Origin: Tetracentron sinense
Taxonomy: Eukaryota > Streptophyta > Magnoliopsida > Trochodendrales > Trochodendraceae
Direction: 5' to 3'
DNA: 64,000 nucleotides
Assembly (NCBI GenBank): GCA_015143295.1
Contig: CM026559.1
Coordinates: 22,272,826-22,336,825 of the forward strand
Each line of letters begins with the position of its first letter. Position 1 is the first letter of the stretch. Made by a program: the position numbers and the translations under genes. Below are positions 44,212 through 53,732 of this stretch, one piece after another. The notes beneath the pieces were generated by a model. It did no database searches, had not been told where the DNA came from, and saw nothing but the letters and a program-made list of their open reading frames with translations.

Positions 44212-45580
44212 TGTTGGCCAGGTAATGACCCTAAATGAGGGGTGAATAGGATCTTTGGCAGATTTAAAAATTATGAACTTTAAGTCCAAGGTGCGGAATT
44301 AGATTTAAATTGCAACTAACAAATAAATAGAAATAATACTGAACTAAAAGAGAGAAGAGAAAAGAAAGTGCAAACTTAGAATTTGTTCACGAGGTTCAGC
44401 AATTCCAGCCTACTCCTCGCCTCAAGCTTCTAGCTAGAGGATTCACCACAATTCCTTAATCGCACAGACTTCTTCACTGGTAGAGCCCAAACCTTTACAA
44501 TCTCTCTTGCCGGTCGAGATATTATCTTTTCAAACTCTCTTTTAGGCCGAGTTAAAACTTTGCAAAAGCACCTCACTCTCTTGCTAAAACTGAACCAACA
44601 ACTTCAGTGCAAGAATCCTAGATTCTTGACTAACCTCAATAAATGAGTTTAGATTTGGAAATCCGAAATAAAAGCTCATTGAATGAGCTGGATAAGAGTG
44701 GAGTAAAATTTCTAATAAAGTCTCTCAAAAGAAATTGGAGTTGAATGAGCTCAAGAGAGATTTTGAGATTTCTATGTATGTGAGTGAGTATGAAATCAAG
44801 AACAATGAATGAGTGATCAATAGAAGTTATTAAAATGATCAAAAGTTGTTATTAGTTCATAAATGAACTCCTTTTATAGCACTCGATCCACTATAGCCGT
44901 TGATGAGCATTAAATGCGTTTTAGGCCGTTATAACTATTTTTTGCTATAGGCTTCAATTTGTTGACAAAGTGGAGATCCCACTTGAATTCGTGGTCAAAT
45001 TCTAAAAACAGTAAGCAATTCATATTTCCTATCATCAATTCGTCGCAGAATTCAGAAGGCTCTGAAAATTCGTCGACGAATTCAGAATAGATTTTCTAAA
45101 TTGTCTAGGATCAAACCAAAGAGATGAGATTGATTTCCTAGGTCAATTAGCTATGTTTTAACATTATTTTATTAATCCTTAGGGCCTTAGAGTAATTATC
45201 AAAAAGTGTCATAGGCTCCTATGGTCAATCTATGATCTTTAAGCTTTCAACCTACCATTCTTTTGAGGATTTTTTACATTAGTCCTAACCACTCTCAATG
45301 CAACAATAAAAAATACAATGTTACAAACTACTTGAGAGATGATCTTGGGTCTTGATGATTTGATATGTCTTCAGGGACCCGACTTGGACTATAGTCTTAT
45401 TTTGAGTCTTCAATTGTATACTTTGAATTGAACTTGCTCTTCGATAATTTCCATATTTTTACCATGATTGGAGTGCTTTCTACCTTAGAACCTGAAATGC
45501 TAAAGCATTTGAACACATTCATTATTGTGTTATTATCAAAATTAGCAAAGGTACCCAAGGTTGTAACCTTGAGGCTAACA
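44212..45580 (-). repeat. 3' LTR of element F
   Basis: Plus-strand ends TGTTGGCCAGG and GAGGCTAACA. Sense (minus) order: palindromes AATTCGTCGACGAATT (perfect, 45067-45082) and AATTCGTCGCAGAATT (45037-45052), then TATA box GCTATAAAAG (44871-44880). Confidence 0.9.
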
Positions 45581-45690
45581 ATCTCCCCCTTTTTGATGAT
45601 AACATAATAATTTAATGAAATAAGATTGAGCTCCCCCTCAGACTATGAATTAAGTAAAAAACATGAGGTAAGCTCCCCCTAAATATATGC
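45581..45690 (-). other. Multiple polypurine tracts of element F
   Basis: Minus-strand AAAAAGGGGGAGAT abuts the 3' LTR (45581-45594). Further GGGGGAGCT tracts lie at about 45629-45640 and 45668-45680. Confidence 0.8.
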
Positions 45691-46242
45691 ATATACAAAT
45701 TTTAAGTAATTTTTACTTAGATGCATATTTTAAATAGGTTTAATAGGTGTATAATTATGGAATAATATCAAGAGAAGCTCCACAAGGGTAATTTTATCTT
45801 ATCAATTACAAGAAATCAGTTTTAAGTAAACAACCAGTTATGATACCAAAAAAAATGAGATGATCTTTGAATCAAGAGAAGTTCCATGATATAATTGAAC
45901 AAAATATGGTTTTGAACCAAGAGAAGTTCCATAACAAGATTTATCAAATGTTCAATTTTCAACAAATATGATCAATTCATTTTCACAAATGAGATAAGCT
46001 AAATGATTTCACTTTACTGCCTAAGATACAAAAAAATGAAACTCATTCATTTTAGTCAAAAAGTTTCAATTTCATTTCAGTAAAATTGTCAACAGCTAAA
46101 TTTTCAATTACATATCAAATTAGTCACACTTTCAATTACATATCAATTTTTCATTTCATTACATGTCAGTTTTTATCCCCCTATGTCAACATCAAAAATA
46201 CAAAAAAAAATGAGAACTATAATCCATCTTGCTTTTGCTTCC

Positions 46243-46876
46243 TTATGAGGTTTGCAACTTTCTAGAAAATATCCTCTGATGGACCTGCATCCTCATCCTT
46301 ATCCTTTTGAACTTCTTGAGTTTCTTCTTTACCTTCATCTCCATCTCCACTTGAGTTACTGCTGCTGGAAACTTCATTTGAGGAGGGAAGAATGGAATGA
46401 AGTTTGGATGATTTAGGAGGTTTAGGCTTAACCACTTTGAAAGACTACTTCTTGACGTTTGAAACCTCAATGGAGAGTTGGGTCACTTAGGAGGCCACCT
46501 GATGAATGATTGGAGCTTGGTTCTTGGGTAGGGAAGACATTTGATCAATGGCTGGGCTTTGATGTCTTAGATGCTTCTCTGTCCCTTCAACTTTCCATTT
46601 CATCATTGTTACTAAATCATTCAATTGAAGTCCTTGCTCCATTGAATCCACTGCTTTTCTTTCTATAAGAGATAGGATTGAATCAATCCTATTCTTGGTG
46701 ACTTCTCCTGATATTTCTATCTCATCCAATCTGGGCTCAATGATCTAGAATTTTTCTTCACTTCCCCTGGGATGTTGTCCATCCTAGACTCAAGAGTTGC
46801 AAATCTCTCAGAAGTGGCTGATTGGAGCCTTAGGAAGCACTCTCTAGTCTCTGACTGGATAGCAGCCATGCTAGCT
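46243..46876 (-). pseudogene. Third ORF of element F, C-terminal part
   Basis: Minus-strand frames 46899-46717, 46729-46487 and 46470-46243. They have heptad-like helical stretches (TSERFATLESRMDNIPGEV, DSILSLIERKAVDSMEQG) followed by a Lys-rich end. The left border of solo LTR E4 (TSD TAGCT, 46872-46876) interrupts the frame; it resumes at 49356. At least one stop and frame change separate the pieces. Confidence 0.6.
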
Positions 46877-47089
46877 TGTAGCACCCCGGACTTTTTCATC
46901 CTTAATGAATAGCACCTTCGTAGCTAATTGGCCGTTTTTGTAGTCTAATTAATAAATAAGGGAGAAATCGGAAATTTCGAAACGTCAGAAATGTGCGTTT
47001 TCGAAAGACGAACCCAACGCAAGTTGAATCGTCGAAATCCGACGAGCGAGTCAAAAGATATGGTCAAAACAGTCCAGACATACAGAGAA

Positions 47090-47280
47090 CCGATCGCTCG
47101 GTCCAGTCAGCGATCGATCGGTCCATAACCGATCGATCGGTAGCTATCGCGCGGTCAGAAATTTTGTATGGGGAAATTTTCCAGAGAGTGAGTTTTTGAC
47201 CGGTCGATCGGTCATAAACACCGATCGCTCGGTAGGCAACCGATCGATCGGTCATAACCACCGATCGCTCGATCTTCGCG
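47090..47280 (+). promoter_or_regulatory. ACCGATCGATCGGT palindrome cluster, LTR E4
   Basis: A perfect 14-bp palindrome at 47128-47141. Related words (ACCGATCGCTCGGT, GCGATCGATCGGT, ACCGGTCGATCGGT, ACCGATCGATCGGT) lie at about 47091, 47110, 47200, 47221, 47239 and 47260. In copy E5 the cluster is at about 49707-49932, more decayed. Confidence 0.65.
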
Positions 47281-48255
47281 TTTTTTTGCAGAAATTTCAG
47301 TAAGGGCTTTATCGTCTTTTGGGGGTTAAACCCTTTCTCCTTAAGGCTTGCCCGAGCCTTTAGGGCTTCATTCACAACACTTAAGAGATTTTGAGAGATA
47401 GAGAGAGAGGAGAAGGGGATTTGCAAATAGGGTTTTCCATTGGAGAAGAAATCAAAGGGGTGAAGACCCTAGATCGTCCCCAAGCACATTTTCTTCAAGA
47501 TTTCAACTCAAGCTCGTGTGGGGTTCCATTCTCCAAGCTAGGGCAGCAACCCAAGCACGTTTTTGAAAGGGGTTTCTTCCCCAACTCAAGTCTCCTTCAA
47601 GCAAAGGTGTTCTTCCTTCAAGTTGGAGCTTCAATCAAGGTTTCTACCAAGGATCAAGCCTTGATTTAAGGTTAGTACACCCTACTAACTTACCCTAGCA
47701 ATAAATCTAGGTTTTTCCTTATGAAATGTGATTTATGCTATTATGTTTGCCTCCCATATAAAATGTATCATCTCCAATGAACCTAAATAAGATAAGAAAA
47801 AGGTATGGATGTGTGTGGGGGTTGATGTGGCGATTGGATGCCGAGGTGTATGTTGGGTGATGTGTGTGATGGAAATGGTGGATGGGTACTTTACCAATAA
47901 TGAACATACCTTGATTTTTGGATGGAAAGTAGGCACTAAAAAGAAGAAGATGAACCATTAAGGAACCTTGCATGCTATGTGTTTGATAAAATGACTAAAC
48001 AAGGGATAAATGGACTTAATGAAGAAAATGGAAATAGAAATTGTGTAATTGTTCTTAGAAATGATAAATTGCTCAAATGTGCTATATGTTGCCTAAATTT
48101 TCATACCACTATGTTAAGGATTGAAATGCCATAGTCATGTGATCCGCCCGTTCAAGTATGTCATCATGATTACCACTATTGACAAGCACACAAGCACGCA
48201 TGCATGCATGAAACCGGGTTTTTCCAAGATTGTATTTGTATATGAAATGAATCAA

Positions 48256-48660
48256 GAACATGACAAGGAGGTTGGTAGCCCAAGGAAGGGTGCTAGCCTC
48301 TGGCTCACAAGAGAAATGGAACAAGAACATGACAAGGAGGTTGGTAGCCCAAGGAAGGGTGCTAGCCTCTGGCTCACAAGAGAAATGGAACAAGAACATG
48401 ACAAGGAGGTTGGTAGCCCCAGGAAGGGTGCTAGCCTCTGGCTCACAAGTGAAATGCAAGAGAGAACATGACAAGGAGGTTGGTAGCCCAAGGAAGGGTG
48501 CTAGCCTCTGGCTCACAAGAGAAATGGAACAAGAACATGACAAGGAGGTTGGTAGCCCCAGGAAGGGTGCTAGCCTCTGGCTCACAAGTGAAAATGCAAG
48601 AGAGAACATGACAAGGAGGTTGGTAGCCCAAGGAAGGGTGCTAGCCTCTGGCTCACAAGT
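48256..48660. repeat. Six tandem units of 69-71 bp in LTR E4
   Basis: Units start at GAACATGAC at 48256, 48325, 48394, 48463, 48533 and 48604. Each reads AAGGAGGTTGGTAGCCC, then AGGAAGGGTGCTAGCC and TCTGGCTCACAAG. The unit has no stop in several frames, which produces long artefactual frames on both strands. Confidence 0.95.
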
Positions 48661-48944
48661 ATACAAGTCAAGAACAAATCAAGACATGAAATACAAGACA
48701 AGACACGATACACATACATGTTTTGACCGAGACACGAAAAAGGTTTCCGAGACATGAGTTTTACCGAGGTTTTTGCATTCATATACGCATGTCAAGATAT
48801 GGCTATGTATCTTATGCTTTCACTATTGCTTTAAATTAATATCTTGTATTGCTCACTGTTGTTATGCGTTCGTTATTGTCATGGTTAGCTAGTAGTTTGT
48901 ACTCGCTGAGTATTCCATGCTCAGCCGTACTTTTATGTCGGCAG

Positions 48945-49075
48945 GTACCGTGGATGTCCTCGACCCCGAGCCTTGGGTCGAGGAGGAGTATGTAGAGGAG
49001 AGGGAGCCACCTATCCCATGGCAGTCTCAGGAGGATGGGGACTTGGACGTGCGGCCATACCTCGACTACTGTTGA
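48945..49075 (+). CDS. Conserved LTR-encoded acidic peptide segment, copy E4
   Basis: AG at 48943-48944, then 29 bases to the TGG at 48974, which opens PWVEEEYVEEREPP; the frame ends DLDVRPYLDYC and TGA at 49075 (102 bases from TGG to stop). With the donor at 47670/47671 the upstream frame is in the right phase to join, but ends in TAA just at the junction (CAA in copy E5). No ATG start is evident. Coding in an ancestor is likely; present function unknown. Confidence 0.45.
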
Positions 49076-49355
49076 GAGGAGAGTGTTAGAGAGTTCCTTT
49101 TTGTATTTTGATAGGTGGGCATGTCCACCTTTACTTTGATTGTATTTAGTATATGTTAACTTGGGATACTATATGGAGTAATAGAAGAAAAGAAAAAGTT
49201 GGCTTATGCTTCCGCACTTATGTTTAGTTTCCGCGCTCTGATTATCATTGTATTATATTATGTTTAGCCTCTTGCATTACAGGATGGTTTGACAGGTACA
49301 CGTAGTCACCTCTAAAGTATCCCTTAACTCCTAGGGGGTATTTTGGGGCGTGACA

Positions 49356-49492
49356 TAGCTTTAGTCTCATCCATAAATGAAAGCAGGGAGGCTCGCATCT
49401 CCTCTTGAAACTTCAATTGGCTCAGCCTCATTTCCAGCTGGAACTGTTCCATACGGGATGCCATGGAGGCAATCTGGCCTTGATGCTCATGC
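49356..49492 (-). pseudogene. Third ORF of element F, middle fragment between the two solo LTRs
   Basis: The minus-strand frame has helical, Met/Gln/Glu-rich sequence (ASMASRMEQFQLEMRLSQLK) that connects the fragments on either side if the solo LTRs and one TSD copy each are removed. Confidence 0.6.
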
Positions 49493-52005
49493 TGTAGCAC
49501 CCCAGACTTTTCTATACTTAATGAATAACACTTTCGTAGCCAATTGGCCTTCCACGTAGTCTAATTAATAAATAAGGGAGAGATTTAAAATTATGAAATG
49601 TTAGGAATGTTCGATTTCGAAAGACGAATCCAACGCAAGTTGAATCGTTGAGATCCGACGAACAAGTCAAAAGATATGGCCAAAACAGTTTGGACCTGCA
49701 GAGCAACGATCGCTCGGTCCAATGTAGCGATCGATCGGTTCACAACTGGTCGCTCGGTCATTTTTAGCGATCGATCGGTCCAAAACCGATCGATCTGTAG
49801 CTATCGACTGGTTAACTTTTTTGTATGGGGAATTTTTTTAGAGAGCATGTTTTTGACTGGTCGCTCGGTCAAGAACACCGATCGCTCGGTAGGCAACCGA
49901 TCGATTGGTCATAACCACCGATCGCTAGGTCTTCGCATTTTTGCAAAAATTTCAATAAGGGCTATTTCGTCTTTTGGGGGTTAAACCCTTTCCTATAAGG
50001 CTTTGCCCGAGCCTTAGGGCTTTATTCACTATACTTAGAAGATTTTGAAAGATAGAGAGAGAGGAGAAGGAGATTCCTAACTTAGGATTGTGCTTGTGAG
50101 AAGAAATCAAAGGGGTGAAGACACTAGATCATCTCAAGTTCGTTTTCTTCAAGTTCAAGGCTCAAGTACTCGTAGAGCTCGTTTCTCAAACTAGGGTAGC
50201 GATCCTACGGTGTTTTTGCAAGGGTTTTCTTCCCCACACCAAGCTTCCTTCAAGCAAAGGTTTTCTTCTTTCAAGTTGGAGCTTCAATCAAGGTTTCTAC
50301 CAAGATCAAGCCTTGATTCAAGGTTAGTACACCCTACTAACTTCCCCTAGCAATAATCTAGTTATCTTCAATGTGAAATGTGATTTTTGCTATTATGTTT
50401 TCTTTTCCTATGAAATGTAACATCTCCAATAAATATAAATAAGATAAGAAAAGGGTATGGATGTGTATGGGGTGTTGATTGAGGCGATGGGATGCCGAAT
50501 GTATGATGTATGATATGTATGGTATGTGGAATGGAACATGGAGGATGGACATTTTACCAATAATGAACTTACCTTGATGGTTGGATGGAAAACATGCACT
50601 AAAAAGAAGAAGATGAACTATTAAGGAACATTGTAGGTTTTTTGTTGGACAAAATGCCTAAACTATGAATGAATGACTAAAATGAATAAATGGAAGTAGG
50701 CCCTATGCATGTGCTCTTATGAATGATGAATTGATCAAATGCCATGTAGATTACTCAAGTTACCTATGCTTATACTATGAATTGAATTGTGATGTCATAT
50801 CTCTCTTGGTAGCCCAGGGACATTCGGGTACTCAAGAGCACGTGCATATAATAATTAACAATAAAACATTGCATGTCAAGGAGGTTGGTAGCCCAGGGAC
50901 ATTCGGGTACTAGCCTCTGGCTCACAAGAAAATTGAAATTACTACATGTCAAGGTGGTTGGTAGCCCAGGAGTGTTCGGGTACTAGCCTCTGGCTCATAA
51001 GAAAACTAAACAAGTAACTAAAATCAAGCATACGTCAAGGAGGTTGGTAGCTCAAGGATGTTCGGGTACTAGCCTCTGGCTCACAAGAAAATAATATGTC
51101 AAGGAGGTTGGCAGCCTAGGGAGGTTCGGGTGCTAGCCTCTGGCTCACAAGTAAATGAAACATGTCAAGGAGGTTGGTAGCCCAAGTGAAGGGTGCTAGC
51201 TTTTGGCTCACAAGAACAAGTTCACAAGGAAATTATGCATGTCAAGGAGGTTGGTAGCCTAGGGATGTGCGGGTGCTAGCCTCTGACTCACAAGTTACAA
51301 GATGCAAGTTTACAAGATGATGACAAGGCATTCATGCATGCACGCATACATGATTTCCACAAGCCATACCGAGACATGAAACGGATTTCCAAGCATGAGT
51401 TTTATCGGAGTTTTCGCATTCATGCACGCACGTCAAGATGATTGTATTGTACCATGTTTAGCATTGTTTTTTTGTGATGTTCCTCTTACTGCTCTGTATT
51501 GTATTACTGTTGTTGTGTTTTATTATTGTCATGGTTAGCTAGTAGCTTGTACTCACTGAGTATTCTATGCTCAGGCGTACTTTTATCTCGGCAGGTACTG
51601 AGAGAGCCTTGACCTGGAGCCTTGGGTCGAGGAAGAGTACATAGAGGAGAGAAAGCCGTCTATTCCACTACAGTCTCAGGCGGACCAAGACCTCGACGTG
51701 TGGCCGTACCTCGACTACTGTTGAGGGGAGAGTACGAGAGGGTTTGTGTATTTTTGATATTTTGATAGGTGGGTCTGTCCACCTTAGGCTTGGATATGTT
51801 TTATGTATATTTTCACTTGGGATACAAACTTATAAAGAAAAGAAAAATTAGTTTACGCTTCTGCAACCTATGTTTAGCTTCCGCGCTCTGATTATCATTG
51901 TGTTAGTATTATATTCACCTTATTCATTACAGGATGGTTTGGCAGGTACGTATAGTCACACCTAAAGTATCCCTTAACTCCTAGGGTGTATTTTTGGGCA
52001 CAACA
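49493..52005 (+). mobile_element. Solo LTR E5, Ty3/gypsy (2513 bp, TSD CATGC)
   Basis: Ends TGTAGCACCCC and GGGCACAACA; CATGC flanks it (49488-49492, 52006-52010). Same family and orientation as E4 but an independent insertion, as the TSDs differ. TATA-like TATAAGG at 49994-50000, donor CAAG/GTTAGTAC (GT at 50323), a more diverged tandem array with CTCTGGCTCACAAG units (about 50870-51300), hairpin 51549-51580 and acceptor to 51594. Confidence 0.92.
51595..51724 (+). pseudogene. Conserved LTR-encoded acidic peptide segment, copy E5
   Basis: PWVEEEYIEERKPS ... DLDVWPYLDYC and TGA at 51724. The TGG at 51623 is 28, not 29, bases after the AG, so a one-base deletion has shifted the front of the frame; the 102-base core is intact. 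Confidence 0.45.
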
Positions 52006-52010
52006 CATGC

Positions 52011-53220
52011 TTTCCTCAGAGGCAGCTGGCCTGCTGGGATCCTCATAGAAGTGACTAGGGTCCTCAAAGTGAGGAGACTTTTGTCTATGTGAGCTCTCTG
52101 GAATCTCTCTAGCGTCCACTACAAACTCAGGCCACTCTGACTCTGGCATCTCATGCTGGGGCTACTGCTCACCCTGGAGCTCATCTGCTGAAGCTGGCCC
52201 TGGCTGCTGCTCAGCCTGAAACTCATTTGCTGTTGGTGAAGGTGCTGAAACTGGAGGTGGAGTGGAGTGAGTAGGATCTGAAAGGTCAATGGGAGGAAGA
52301 CTGGAAGACTGAGAGGTAGAAGGTCTGGGAGTCCATTCCTTCTGAGCATCATTCCAAATATAGCTCATCCTTTGGATTTTGGCTTTGCTATAAATGGAAG
52401 AATCATCTGTAATAACAAAATCTGACTGACTGGGGAGAGGGGCATTGAAGTGTCTAAAGATTTTAGTCAAGGTCTTCCCGAAAGGGAGACACCCTGATTT
52501 TCTCTTAAATGCATCATTCATACAATGGACAATGATATAAGATAAATCAATAGGTGTGAAGGTTAAGATGCACTACATAAGGAAAACATCAAAGTAACTG
52601 AGATATTCCCTACCACCAACCCTAGGGACAAGATTATAGGTGATAATATGGTGAATGAGTCTAGAAGTCAAAGTGAGGTCTTTGACTTTGGGTTGGAAAG
52701 GTGTGGTGAAGTCTTGCTTTATGCACATCATTTTGAGTGCTTCAACCACCTCAAATCCTTCATGTTTGGTCCATTGACCATTCACAAAGGTTTGAAGTGA
52801 GTACTGAGGAATTTTTAAAATAGTGTGCAAAATATTTAGGTGGAAAGAAATGTTTTGGCCTAAAACAAAGGGTGAGATGAGTGATTTTGATTGGTCAAAA
52901 TGAAAATGGGTATGGGTATAGAAAGACCTAACCAATTCTGGGAACATGATCTCATTAGATGATAAGAAGGAATCCCACTTAAGGGCAGCAAATAGGGTTT
53001 TAATGTGTTCTAACCCATAGGCATCTAGGTTTATGAAGTTAACAACTTTACCGTATAGAGGGTTACAGGGTAGAAACTTGTCCTTGAACAGCTTCTCATA
53101 CTTGGAATCTTTGAATTTTGCTGGAGCTGGAGCTAAACCCGAGGCTACTTCCTTACCTTCGTCTGTGTGTGATTTCTTCCTTGGGGGTTCTATTGATGCA
53201 TTCTTTGTTTTGGGAGGCAT
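52011..53220 (-). pseudogene. Third ORF of element F, N-terminal part (putative plant transposon protein domain)
   Basis: Starts ATG at 53220 (MPPKTKNASIEPPRKKSH). The first 215 codons include FPELVRSFYTHTHFHF, LGQNISFHLNILHTILKIP and TSRLIHHIITYNLVPRVGG, which resemble the N-terminal domain of plant proteins annotated as putative plant transposon protein (PF20167-like; from memory). The next part has LPFGKTLTKIFRHFNAPL, then a Pro/Ser/Gln-rich stretch. Two in-frame TAG codons (near 52571 and 52146) interrupt it. Solo LTR E5 cuts it at 52010. It occupies the place of the env-like ORF of Sireviruses but shows no membrane segment. Role unknown. Confidence 0.65.
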
Positions 53221-53337
53221 TATCTCAAGATGGGAAGAGATTTGTGATGATTTTGGAAGAGATTAGTGTGCTAGAGTAATGGAATAGGAACTGGAGGGAA
53301 ATTTAGATTTGAAAAGAAAAACGGATTTAGGGGTTTT

Positions 53338-53570
53338 AATTTATACCCACGACTCAATTCGTCGCCGAAATGGGCTTTAGCCTTGAATTCGTCGCTGAAT
53401 TAAAGACAGGAGCTCACTATTTTGAATTTCGGATTGACTTCGTCGACGAAGTAGATGATCCATCCAAATTTGTCGCCAAGTTGGGTACAGAAAACATTCT
53501 GTTTCCAAATTACCCAAAGATTCGTCGCCGAAATCAAATCCCTAACTGAATTCGTCGTCGAATTTAGTAC
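53338..53570 (-). promoter_or_regulatory. Internal promoter-like region before the third ORF of element F
   Basis: In the minus sense: palindromes at 53548-53565 (GAATTCGTCGTCGAATTT), 53519-53534 (GATTCGTCGCCGAAATC), 53437-53452 (ACTTCGTCGACGAAGT, perfect), 53384-53400 and 53355-53370, then TATAAATT (53345-53338), and the ATG at 53220, about 118 bases on. The LTRs have the same palindrome type before their TATA box. This suggests a separate promoter for the third ORF; no experimental support. Confidence 0.55.
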
Positions 53571-53732
53571 AGAATTTGAAGATTTGTTTTATTTTTTTAT
53601 TTTTCTAACATTTTTCTTGAAACCAATGGTTCATGTAAGCATCCAAAAACATTATAAGAATTTCAAATTCATCTTGCAATAAAGTCAAATAGATTTTTAA
53701 GTTATCAAACCATAATAATTTTACAAATATGA

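Larger units (their letters stand above)
46877..49355 (+). mobile_element. Solo LTR E4, Ty3/gypsy (2479 bp, TSD TAGCT)
   Basis: Ends TGTAGCACCCC and GGGGCGTGACA, flanked by TAGCT (46872-46876, 49356-49360). No internal region, so it arose by LTR-LTR recombination. Inside: palindromes ACCGATCGATCGGT and relatives (47090-47280), pyrimidine/CTTCAAG-rich leader, donor-like TTTAAG/GTTAGTAC (GT at 47671), six tandem units of 69-71 bp (48256-48660), hairpin (48899-48930), acceptor GTCGGCAG (to 48944), the acidic frame (to 49075) and the CCCTTAACTCCTAGGGG end motif. Confidence 0.92.

Noticed and set aside
44021-44289. Overlapping frames of 74 and 127 codons at the left end of element F
   Set aside because: They run across the LTR border and a foldback repeat on opposite strands; no product is recognisable.
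48109-48757. Long overlapping frames on both strands (up to 185 codons) with repeated units
   Set aside because: They are open because the 69-bp repeat unit, a multiple of three, has no stop in several frames. No start context, no similarity, and both strands are equally open.
48256-51300. Spaced repeats that might suggest a CRISPR array
   Set aside because: Units are 55-85 bp of nearly continuous tandem repeat without unique spacers, inside plant LTRs; no cas genes.
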